A stretch of DNA of 64,000 nucleotides from Tragulus kanchil (taxonomy: Eukaryota; Chordata; Mammalia; Artiodactyla; Tragulidae): contig JAIOJX010000026.1 of assembly GCA_022376925.1 (NCBI GenBank), positions 250,043,330 through 250,107,329 on the forward strand. Direction: 5' to 3'. A program made the position numbers and the translations under genes. Below are positions 1 through 10,740 of this stretch, in pieces. The notes beneath the pieces were generated by a model. It saw only the letters and a list, made by a program, of their open reading frames with translations. It was not told the DNA's origin and searched no databases. Numbering within the stretch: position 1 is the first letter of the stretch; every line of letters begins with the position of its first letter.

Positions 1-301
1 ATCTTAAAGGAGAATCTTTCAGCCTTCCACCATTGAGTTTAGTGTTTATTGTGGGCTTATCACATATTCCTTTTATCAGGTCGAGGTGATACATTTCTTC
101 TGTACCCAGTTTGTTAAGGGTTCTTACCATGAATCTTGTCAAATGTTTTTCACTGCATCTATTGAGATGATCACGTGATTTTCTTTTTCATTACATTAAT
201 GTGATGTATCTTAGTGACTGATTTGCGTATGTTGAACCATTCTTCCCTCACAGGGATACATCTCATTTGCTGTTTCATTTCATGCTGATAGATTTTTTAA
301 C

Positions 302-2483
302 ATGTTACTGAATTTGATTTGATAGTAGTTTATTGAGAATTTTTGCATCTGTAGTTAGCAGGATTATTGACCTGCAATTGTCTTTTCTTCTCGTGTTGGT
401 TGTTGAACTATGGATTTGGTACACTGACCTTTCCAAATGAGTTTGAGTGTCCCCTCCTCTTTATTATTGTTGGTTCTTTGGGTTTTCGGGGGAAGGGTGG
501 AGGGAAGAGCTTGAAAAGAATTATTTTCTAAATGCTTGGTAAAATTCACCAGTGAAGCCATTTGATTCTGAGCTTTTTTTCATTGGTACACTTTTCATTA
601 CTGATTCTGTCTCCTTAGTAGTAATTGATCTTTCTTCTAGTTTTCTGTTTATTTCTGATAAAGTCTTGGCTGGTTGTATAAGAATTTTTCCATGTTTTCC
701 TAGGTTGTCTAGAGTGTTTGCATATAGATAGGTATTCATAGTAGCTTTTTAAAATCCTTTGTATTTCTGTGGTGGAAGTTGTGATATCCCCTTATTGATT
801 TATAATTTGTTGGGTTTTGTCCTTTGCTTTATTCCTTTATTAGTATAGTTGGCCAATTTTATTTTTTCATAGAAGCAACCCTTAATTTTATTAATCTTTC
901 CTATTTTCCTGTTCTCCATTTCCTTTACATCTGCCATAATTTTTTATTTCCTTCTGCTAACCTTAGGCTCAGTTTGTTCTTTTTCTAAGTTCTTTGAGTC
1001 ATAGTTATTTGAGATTTTGTTTCTAGGCATGTATTGCTGTGGACTTGCCTCCTAGACAACTTTTCTGCATTCCATAAGTTTTGGTGTTTTATATAATATA
1101 GCAAAAAAGTATTTTTGTCTCAATACTTTTTATTTACCCTTTAACCCTTAATTGTTCAGTACACCATTCAATATCTATACATTCATGAATTTTCCAGTTT
1201 TTCTTCTGTTACTTTTAGTTTTAAACTATTGTAACCAAGACAGAAGTTGGTATGATTTTAATCTTCATGAATTTGTTAAGACTTGTTTTGTGGCCATGTG
1301 GTTTATCCTATAAAATGTTCTTGTGAAGAATGTTACCAAGCAGAATTTTTTGTATATGTCTATTAGATTCATTTGAGCTATAGTGTAGTTAAAATGTTAC
1401 TGAATTTGATTTGATTATTTTGAGAATTTTGCATCTGTAGTTAGCAGGATTATTGACCTGCAATTGTCTTTTCTTCTCGTGTTGGTTGTTGAACTATGGA
1501 TTTGGTACACTGACCTTTCCAAATGAGTTTGAGTGTCCCCTCCTCTTTATTATTGTTGGTTCTTTGGGTTTTCGGGGGAAGGGTGGAGGGAAGAGCTTGA
1601 AAAGAATTATTTTCTAAATGCTTGGTAAAATTCACCAGTGAAGCCATTTGATTCTGAGCTTTTTTTCATTGGTACACTTTTCATTACTGATTCTGTCTCC
1701 TTAGTAGTAATTGATCTTTCTTCTAGTTTTCTGTTTATTTCTGATAAAGTCTTGGCTGGTTGTATAAAAATTTTTTCCATGTTTTCCTAGGTTGTCTAGA
1801 GTGTTTGCATATAGATAGGTATTCATAGTAGCTTTTTAAAATCCTTTGTATTTCTGTGGTGGAAGTTGTGATATCCCCTTATTGATTTATAATTTGTTGG
1901 GTTTTGTCCTTTGCTTTATTCCTTTATTAGTATAGTTGGCCAATTTTATTTTTTCATAGAAGCAACCCTTAATTTTATTAATCTTTCCTATTTTCCTGTT
2001 CTCCATTTCCTTTACATCTGCCAAAATTTTTTTATTTCCTTCTGCTAACCTTAGGCTCAGTTTGTTCTTTTTCTAAGTTCTTTGAGTCATAGTTATTTGA
2101 GATTTTGTTTCTAGGCATGTATTGCTGTGGACTTGCCTCCTAGACAACTTTTCTGCATTCCATAAGTTTTGGTGTTTTATATAATATAGCAAAAAAGTAT
2201 TTTTGTCTCAATACTTTTTATTTACCCTTTAACCCTTAATTGTTCAGTACACCATTCAATATCTATACATTCATGAATTTTCCAGTTTTTCTTCTGTTAC
2301 TTTTAGTTTTAAACTATTGTAACCAAGACAGAAGTTGGTATGATTTTAATCTTCATGAATTTGTTAAGACTTGTTTTGTGGCCATGTGGTTTATCCTATA
2401 AAATGTTCTTGTGAAGAATGTTACCAAGCAGAATTTTTTGTATATGTCTATTAGATTCATTTGAGCTATAGTGTAGTTAAAAT
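302..2483. repeat. Doublet 1: about 1.09 kb direct repeat
   Basis: Copy 1 (302-1393) is followed at once by copy 2 (1394-2483). Both lie inside minus-strand L1 ORF2. The first 40 bases of copy 2 carry small deletions relative to copy 1 (around 1410-1425); the interior matches almost base for base. Probable uncollapsed contig overlap. Confidence 0.95.
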
Positions 2484-4506
2484 CTGATGTTTCTTCATTC
2501 ACCCTTTATCTGTATGATATATTGTCTATCCATTGTCAAAAGTGTGGTACTAAGATCTCCAACTATTATCATATTGCTGTTTATTTCTCTTTAGCTCTGT
2601 TATTTTTTGCTTTTTGTATATGGGAGCTCCAGTGTAGGGCACAGAAATATTTACCACTGTTAGCTTCTTGATAGATTTACACCTTACTATATAATTACCT
2701 TTTTCTCTTTTTTTACCATTTTTATCTTAAAGTTTGTTTTGTCTAAGTGTACCTAACTTTGCCTTTTTTGTTGTTTGGCAGGGGTTGGAAGTTTGAGTGG
2801 GGAATGAGTGTTACCATCTGCTCAAAACATCTTTTTCTAGTCTTTCATTCTTTATGTGCCTTTAAAGGCTAAAGTGAATCTCTTGCAGACAGCATTTGTT
2901 GTATTTTGTTGTATTATCTAGTCAATCTGAATCTCTTGACTGGAGAATTTATGTTTAAAACAATCCATTTATGCTTGCTTAATGATGGATAAGGACTTAC
3001 TGCTGCCATTTTGTTCATTGCTTTCTGACTTTCATAGGTCCATTGTTCCTGTTTCTTATTCTGCTGTCTTTTGTTGTTACGATATTTTTTTGTTTTATTT
3101 TGTGTTGGTTGATATGTTTTGATTTTTTTTTATCATGTTCTTTTGTGTAATAGCTACAGGCTTTTTGCCCTTGTGCAAATCACTAGACTTACATAAAATA
3201 CCTTAAAATTGACAACCCCTATTTGAAACTGATGATTATTTACCTTGAATAGCATTCCTAAACCTTGTACATTATTTCTTCTTCCCTCTCATTTTAGGTT
3301 ATTATGTTACAATTTACATATTTTTATTTTGTATGTCCAATAATAGACTATTGTAGTTAAGGTTATTTTACCAGCACTGTTTAACTTTTAAAGTAAAATT
3401 TGAGTTACACACTTTTTCTTCTGATTTAGTACGCTGAGTTAATCTTCATGAATTTGTTAAGACTTGTTTTGTGGCCATGTGGTTTATCCTATAAAATGTT
3501 CTTGTGAAGAATGTTACCAAGCAGAATTTTTTGTATATGTCTATTAGATTCATTTGAGCTATAGTGTAGTTAAAATCTGATGTTTCTTCATTCACCCTTT
3601 ATCTGTATGATATATTGTCTATCCATTGTCAAAAGTGTGGTACTAAGATCTCCAACTATTATCATATTGCTGTTTATTTCTCTTTAGCTCTGTTATTTTT
3701 TGCTTTTTGTATATGGGAGCTCCAGTGTAGGGCACAGAAATATTTACCACTGTTAGCTTCTTGATAGATTTACACCTTACTATATAATTACCTTTTTCTC
3801 TTTTTTTACCATTTTTATCTTAAAGTTTGTTTTGTCTAAGTGTACCTAACTTTGCCTTTTTTGTTGTTTGGCAGGGGTTGGAAGTTTGAGTGGGGAATGA
3901 GTGTTACCATCTGCTCAAAACATCTTTTTCTAGTCTTTCATTCTTTATGTGCCTTTAAAGGCTAAAGTGAATCTCTTGCAGACAGCATTTGTTGTATTTT
4001 GTTGTATTATCTAGTCAATCTGAATCTCTTGACTGGAGAATTTATGTTTAAAACAATCCATTTATGCTTGCTTAATGATGGATAAGGACTTACTGCTGCC
4101 ATTTTGTTCATTGCTTTCTGACTTTCATAGGTCCATTGTTCCTGTTTCTTATTCTGCTGTCTTTTGTTGTTACGATATTTTTTTGTTTTATTTTGTGTTG
4201 GTTGATATGTTTTGATTTTTTTTTATCATGTTCTTTTGTGTAATAGCTACAGGCTTTTTGCCCTTGTGCAAATCACTAGACTTACATAAAATACCTTAAA
4301 ATTGACAACCCCTATTTGAAACTGATGATTATTTACCTTGAATAGCATTCCTAAACCTTGTACATTATTTCTTCTTCCCTCTCATTTTAGGTTATTATGT
4401 TACAATTTACATATTTTTATTTTGTATGTCCAATAATAGACTATTGTAGTTAAGGTTATTTTTACCAGCACTGTTTAACTTTTAAAGTAAAATTTGAGTT
4501 ACACAC
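2346..4506. repeat. Doublet 2: 1093 bp direct repeat
   Basis: Copy 1 is 2346-3411 and copy 2 is 3439-4506, inside L1. Between them about 27 extra bases (3412-3438) match neither copy. Copy 1 overlaps the end of doublet 1, so 2346-2483 exists three times (also near 1259 and 3439). Confidence 0.95.
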
Positions 4507-6450
4507 AATCATTACCATTTTACTGAGAAGTTTTGCTATATACATACTTATCATTACCAGTGAGTTTTATACTACCTTCTTATGTTGTTTTCTTTCTTTC
4601 TTTTCCCCCATCATGACTCTTTTAATTATATTTATTTTCATCCATCTTTTTGTTCTTTAGCATGTGTGGGCCTCCCATTTCAGCGACCTCTCTCACTACA
4701 GAGCAACGCTCTGGGCGCAAGTGCTCCAGAGGGCTGGCTCATAATTGGACACACCAGTTCAACTTCTCTGACGCACGTGAGATCTTCCCAGGCCAGGGAT
4801 CGAACCAGTGCCCCTTGCACTGCAAGGCAGACTCTTTACCCACTGGACCACCAGTGAAGCCCCCTTCTTATGTTTTTATGATGACAATTATGTCGGTTTA
4901 CTTTCACTCCGAGGAGTTTAGCATATTTTGCAGGATGGGTACAATTATGATAACCCCCCTGAGCTTGTTTGAAAACGTCTTTTTCCTTCGTTTCTGAAGG
5001 ATAGCTTTGCCATGTATAGAATTCTTAATTTTTTTTCCAATAATTTGGACATTGAAAAATAATAATCTACCCTCGATTGAAATGTTTCTATTAAGAAATT
5101 TGCTGTTTTATGGGAGATGATTTATATGTAATTTCTGTCCCTCTTTTGACTCTTAAAATTCTCTACCTTTGACAACTTGGTTATAGTGTCTTTCAGTGTA
5201 GCTTTATTCAGATTCAGCCCATTTGCGGTTTGAGGGGTCTCATGAATCTGGATGTCCACTTTTCTTTCAGGTTTGGGAAATTTTTGGTTATTATCACGTT
5301 ATGTATATTTTTGTTCCCTTTTTTTTAATCCTTGAATTTCTTTTTTTTAATATTTAGTTGCATTTTTGCCCTTGTGCAAATCACTAGACTTACATAAAAT
5401 ACCTTAAAATTGACAACCCCTATTTGAAACTGATGATTATTTACCTTGAATAGCATTCCTAAACCTTGTACATTATTTCTTCTTCCCTCTCATTTTAGGT
5501 TATTATGTTACAATTTACATATTTTTATTTTGTATGTCCAATAATAGACTATTGTAGTTAAGGTTATTTTTACCAGCACTGTTTAACTTTTAAAGTAAAA
5601 TTTGAGTTACACACAATCATTACCATTTTACTGAGAAGTTTTGCTATATACATACTTATCATTACCAGTGAGTTTTATACTACCTTCTTATGTTGTTTTC
5701 TTTCTTTCTTTTCCCCCATCATGACTCTTTTAATTATATTTATTTTCATCCATCTTTTTGTTCTTTAGCATGTGTGGGCCTCCCATTTCAGCGACCTCTC
5801 TCACTACAGAGCAACGCTCTGGGCGCAAGTGCTCCAGAGGGCTGGCTCATAATTGGACACACCAGTTCAACTTCTCTGACGCACGTGAGATCTTCCCAGG
5901 CCAGGGATCGAACCAGTGCCCCTTGCACTGCAAGGCAGACTCTTTACCCACTGGACCACCAGTGAAGCCCCCTTCTTATGTTTTTATGATGACAATTATG
6001 TCGGTTTACTTTCACTCCGAGGAGTTTAGCATATTTTGCAGGATGGGTACAATTATGATAACCCCCCTGAGCTTGTTTGAAAACGTCTTTTTCCTTCGTT
6101 TCTGAAGGATAGCTTTGCCATGTATAGAATTCTTAATTTTTTTTCCAATAATTTGGACATTGAAAAATAATAATCTACCCTCGATTGAAATGTTTCTATT
6201 AAGAAATTTGCTGTTTTATGGGAGATGATTTATATGTAATTTCTGTCCCTCTTTTGACTCTTAAAATTCTCTACCTTTGACAACTTGGTTATAGTGTCTT
6301 TCAGTGTAGCTTTATTCAGATTCAGCCCATTTGCGGTTTGAGGGGTCTCATGAATCTGGATGTCCACTTTTCTTTCAGGTTTGGGAAATTTTTGGTTATT
6401 ATCACGTTATGTATATTTTTGTTCCCTTTTTTTTAATCCTTGAATTTCTA
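4255..6450. repeat. Doublet 3: 1108 bp direct repeat
   Basis: Copy 1 is 4255-5342 and copy 2 is 5363-6450, carrying a complete SINE and flanking L1. The 20 bases at the join (5343-5362) are T-rich and match neither copy. The first 250 bases also overlap doublet 2, so they occur three times. Confidence 0.95.
4587..4862 (-). mobile_element. CHR-like SINE (G-rich-tail subfamily), second copy at 5695-5970
   Basis: The tRNA-like head lies at the right end, with box B reading GGTTCGATCCC on the minus strand. A 12-bp target-site duplication (CCTTCTTATGTT) is at 4575-4586 and 4863-4874. It is repeated at +1108 only because of doublet 3. It is shorter at the tail than other members. Confidence 0.85.
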
Positions 6451-6856
6451 TAATATGGATATTAGTTTTTTAATTACATCCCGTAAGTTGCATAGGCTTT
6501 CTTCACTCTTCTTCATTCTCTTTTATTTTGCTCTTCTGACTGGATAATTTCAAATATCCTGTCTTATAGATCACTGAATGCTTCTCTGTGGTCAAGTTTG
6601 TTTTTGAAGCTCTCTGTTGAGCCCTTCAGTTCACTTACTTTATTTTTCAGCCTTAGAATTTCTAGAGTTTTTAATAACTTTTATTTCTTTGTTGAATCTC
6701 TGTTTGTTCGTGTATTGTTTCCTGATTTGCATTTTGTTGTCTTTCTGTATTTCCTTGTAGTTCACTAAATATAGGAAGATTTTCTGAATTCATTTTTTGA
6801 CAATTCATAGGTCTCCATTTCTGTAGGGACAGTTATTGAATCTTTATTAATTTCCT

Positions 6857-7186
6857 GGGCTTCCTTGGTGGTCCAGTGGGTAAGGACACCGCCTTGCAGT
6901 GCAAGGGGGCACCGGTTTGATCCCTGGCCTGGGAAGATCCCACGTGCCGCGGAGCAGCTGGACTGATGTGTCCAATTACCGAGCCGGAGCTCTTGGGGTG
7001 CATGCGCCCAGAGCTGGTGCTCTGCGACGACAGAGGCCACCGCAGTGGGAGGCCCACAGGAGTCAAAGAACAAAGACGGATGGAAATAGATAAATGAAAG
7101 ACCAATAGAAGTGGCCTGCCCGTCTCCCTCCCTCCCCACCTCACCCCCCAAAAGATAAATAAATAAAATAAATGTTTAAAAAAAAA
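6857..7186 (+). mobile_element. CHR-like SINE (G-rich-tail subfamily), plus strand
   Basis: This is the only sense-strand member in the window. It has the head GGGCTTCCTTGGTGGTCCAG, box B near 6914, a C-rich stretch at 7120-7150 and an A-rich tail at 7151-7186. It is inserted in L1, with a short TTCCT repeat at both ends. Open frames of 103 and 128 codons on the other strand are by-products of this SINE. Confidence 0.88.
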
Positions 7187-9420
7187 TTCCTATGGTATCA
7201 TGTTTAGGATCGTTCATGGTTTCTTATTTCCTACATTGGTGTCTGTACTTCTGAATAAATAATATCTTTTTCTAGAGTTTATGGATTTGCTTTGGCAGAG
7301 GTAGTTCTTCACCAGTCGCAGCTCAGTTTGTGCTTCTAGAAGGTAAGCTGATAACAGCCTGGGCAGATGAGGTTTGCTCTCATTTATTTATTTATTTTGG
7401 TGGGGGAGGGGTGGGGAGGGAGGGGAACAGGCGGGCCACTTCTATTGGTCTTTCATTTGTCTATTTTCATCCATCTTTGTTCTTTGGCCCATGTGGGCCT
7501 CCCATCGCGGTGGCCTCTGTTGTTGCAGAGCACCCGCTCTGGGCGCATGCGCTCCAGAGCTCCAGCTCAGTCATTGGACACATCGGTCCAGCCTCTCCGC
7601 GGCACGTGGAATCTTCCCAGGCCAGGGATCGAACCGGTGCCCCTTGCACTGCAAGGAGGTGTCCTTACCCACTGGACCACCAGGGAAGCCCAGCTTGCTC
7701 TCATTGTTTGTTGTGTGTGGTCACTGCCCATGCTCTGCTGGCTGAGAAAATGTAAACAGAACTGCTGGCTTGATGCCTGTGTAGGATGGGCTCCACGGAT
7801 GCCAGGATTCTTCGGTCAGTCTGCCTAGATGGTAGGGACAATGCTATACTCATAGTAGGCAGAGCTATGAATTAGCTTCCTTGTTCTGACTGAGCAGCAG
7901 AACTGACTCCAAGACCCCCACATGGTTTGTTCTCTGAGAACCCAAATAAAGCAAATAATGCACTAAATTTCTTGGCCATATGGGGTCCTTTGTTTGTTTG
8001 TTGTTTTGTTTTTATAGGGAGTCATGGGCTGTGTTGTCTGTTCAAGTGCCATTTAAGTGGGCCTGTGAATGAATTATGCAGCTACAGCTTCCCTTGTGCT
8101 CTGGTTAGAGTCTCTGAGTGAGACACACCGAAGGCTGTGTTCAGCAATGTGTGCATGCATGCTGAGTTTCTTCAGTTGAGTCCTATTCTTTGAGACCCTG
8201 TGAGCCCACCAGGTTTCTCTGTCCATGGAATTTTCAAGCAAGAATACTGGAGTGGGTTGCCATGCCTTCCTCCAGGGATGTCCCATGACCCCCAAAGATA
8301 AATAAAATAAATGTTTAAAAAAAAATTCCTATGGTATCATGTTTAGGATCGTTCATGGTTTCTTATTTCCTACATTGGTGTCTGTACTTCTGAATAAATA
8401 ATATCTTTTTCTAGAGTTTATGGATTTGCTTTGGCAGAGGTAGTTCTTCACCAGTCGCAGCTCAGTTTGTGCTTCTAGAAGGTAAGCTGATAACAGCCTG
8501 GGCAGATGAGGTTTGCTCTCATTTATTTATTTATTTTGGTGGGGGAGGGGTGGGGAGGGAGGGGAACAGGCGGGCCACTTCTATTGGTCTTTCATTTGTC
8601 TATTTTCATCCATCTTTGTTCTTTGGCCCATGTGGGCCTCCCATCGCGGTGGCCTCTGTTGTTGCAGAGCACCCGCTCTGGGCGCATGCGCTCCAGAGCT
8701 CCAGCTCAGTCATTGGACACATCGGTCCAGCCTCTCCGCGGCACGTGGAATCTTCCCAGGCCAGGGATCGAACCGGTGCCCCTTGCACTGCAAGGAGGTG
8801 TCCTTACCCACTGGACCACCAGGGAAGCCCAGCTTGCTCTCATTGTTTGTTGTGTGTGGTCACTGCCCATGCTCTGCTGGCTGAGAAAATGTAAACAGAA
8901 CTGCTGGCTTGATGCCTGTGTAGGATGGGCTCCACGGATGCCAGGATTCTTCGGTCAGTCTGCCTAGATGGTAGGGACAATGCTATACTCATAGTAGGCA
9001 GAGCTATGAATTAGCTTCCTTGTTCTGACTGAGCAGCAGAACTGACTCCAAGACCCCCACATGGTTTGTTCTCTGAGAACCCAAATAAAGCAAATAATGC
9101 ACTAAATTTCTTGGCCATATGGGGTCCTTTGTTTGTTTGTTGTTTTGTTTTTATAGGGAGTCATGGGCTGTGTTGTCTGTTCAAGTGCCATTTAAGTGGG
9201 CCTGTGAATGAATTATGCAGCTACAGCTTCCCTTGTGCTCTGGTTAGAGTCTCTGAGTGAGACACACCGAAGGCTGTGTTCAGCAATGTGTGCATGCATG
9301 CTGAGTTTCTTCAGTTGAGTCCTATTCTTTGAGACCCTGTGAGCCCACCAGGTTTCTCTGTCCATGGAATTTTCCAAGCAAGAATACTGGAGTGGGTTGC
9401 CATGCCTTCCTCCAGGGGAT
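7151..9420. repeat. Doublet 4: 1139 bp direct repeat
   Basis: Copy 1 is about 7151-8285 and copy 2 about 8291-9420, including a SINE with its target-site duplication, L1 5' UTR, and part of a Bov-tA. The Bov-tA is cut in copy 1 at the join and complete in copy 2. Confidence 0.95.
7383..7694 (-). mobile_element. CHR-like SINE, second copy at 8522-8833
   Basis: A full-length member flanked by the 10-bp target-site duplication TTGCTCTCAT (7373-7382 and 7695-7704). The tail on the + strand is G-rich: runs of 5, 4, 4, 3 and 4 G separated by single bases (about 7401-7424). The second copy comes from doublet 4. Confidence 0.9.
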
Positions 9421-9512
9421 GTTCCCAACCCAGGGAATGAGCTTGTGTCTCTTACATCTCCTGCATTAGCAGGTGGTTTCTTTACAACTAGCACCACCTG
9501 GGGAACCCATTC
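9286..9512 (-). mobile_element. Bov-tA SINE; truncated duplicate at 8147-8285
   Basis: The minus-strand tRNA-Glu-like head is at the right, and the BovB-like tail (GAGTCCTATTCTTTGAGACC on the +) at the left. The typical Bov-tA phrase AAGAATACTGGAGTGGGTTG is present. The 8147-8285 piece is the same element cut by the join of doublet 4. Confidence 0.82.
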
Positions 9513-10740
9513 AGCAATGGGTGGGGCTGTGGATTAGTTCCCAGCAATGAGTGAGGCTGTGAATTATTTTCCTCAGCAGAGCAGGAGAGTCAGTCTTAAG
9601 GTCAGTAAGGGTCTTTGTGGTCTTAAGCTGACCCATGCCCTAAGTTTCCTGACTAAACAGGACTGCTGGCTTTCCTCTACAGGTAATCAATTCTGCCTGC
9701 TAGACTCTGTCAGTCTTTATGGTCAGGCAGGTCTGGTAGCTGTATTTAGCAGAGGATAATACTAGAAATTAGCTCCCTCCCTCGGTGTAGTAGGAGAGTC
9801 AGCTTTAAGCAACTTGCCAGGTCATCTTGATCAGTCTTTCTAGGTGGAAGGGACCAGGAGCTATACTCAGCAGTGAAAAGGGTCATAAATTAGCTCCCCT
9901 GCCTGGTGGAATAGGGAAACCAACTCCAAAGTCGGCAAGGCTCTTGTTTGTAGTCTTGATTCAATCCCAGCTACTCCCCAAATTCCCTGGCAGTGGCTTT
10001 GCTCATGGACAGTCAGCTCTACTTGCCTTACTCTCTAAGCATTGCTGGGCTACACACTTTCCAGGCATTTGGGCCAGGCTTTCTGGTTGGATGTGACAAG
10101 TAGCAGTACTCAGTAGTGGGTCAATTTATGACCCAGCTCCCCTGCCTGGGAAGAGGCCAACTAGGGCTCTAGGGCTGCTGTGACTCTTCATTAAGGATTC
10201 AAATCAGGCAAATCTGCAGCTCACCATGTTCCCTGGTCAAGCTGCACTGCTGACTTGGTTCTGCCAATGAGCAGATTGGGATTACTACTTCCACTATGTA
10301 GGTGGGAACATAGACTTCCAGGGGCAATAACTGTTGCAAGCCCGCGCTCCCTTCTCCATAACAATCAGATTCACTGTGATCAAGTGCACAAGCAGATTTC
10401 CCTGCAATTTCTGTGGGGTGAGGCTAGAGTGAGGATTCCAAAAAGTGACCCACAATGCCAGGGAAGCTGGATGTCCACTCCAGGCTCTCTTCCCACTGAG
10501 AAGCTGAAGGCTGAGTTAGGGGAGACCTTTCATTGTTGTGCTATGTGGCCTCTGGAAGGGAGGTACAGTGCATAGCCATTCTTCTTACCTTCTTACATGG
10601 CGGATCTTAATCTCTGTGGTGCAGGGGGTGTTTCAGCCTCACCCTCATGTTCTAGCATTTTCTCAGTGGTGTCTTATCCATTAGTAGTTATTCTCCTTGT
10701 GAGGGAGAGTGAGATGAAGAATGACATGTATTGTTGTCTT

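Larger units (their letters stand above)
1..10740 (-). mobile_element. L1 LINE, minus strand, 5' end near 10.74 kb
   Basis: Read on the minus strand this runs from an L1 5' UTR (about 10740 down to 7190), through ORF1-type sequence (about 6850-4860), to the ORF2 endonuclease and reverse-transcriptase region (about 4500-1), and leaves the window on the left. The + strand shows typical antisense L1 text, such as the 'cattgag' block of the RT domain near position 31. The frames are broken, so the element is dead. It is interrupted by SINEs at 4587, 6857, 7383 and 9286, and inflated by doublets 1-4. True length in the window is about 6.3 kb. Confidence 0.8.

Noticed and set aside
6857..6930. tRNA gene suggested by a GGTTTGATCCC-type box B
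   Set aside because: It belongs to the tRNA-derived head of a SINE; no cloverleaf with proper arms, and an A-rich tail and body follow.
7330..7828. Open frames of 123-153 codons as genes
   Set aside because: They run through a CHR-like SINE and L1 5' UTR; the same peptide text appears wherever that SINE is inserted (7.4, 8.5, 23.8, 41.1, 43.7 kb).
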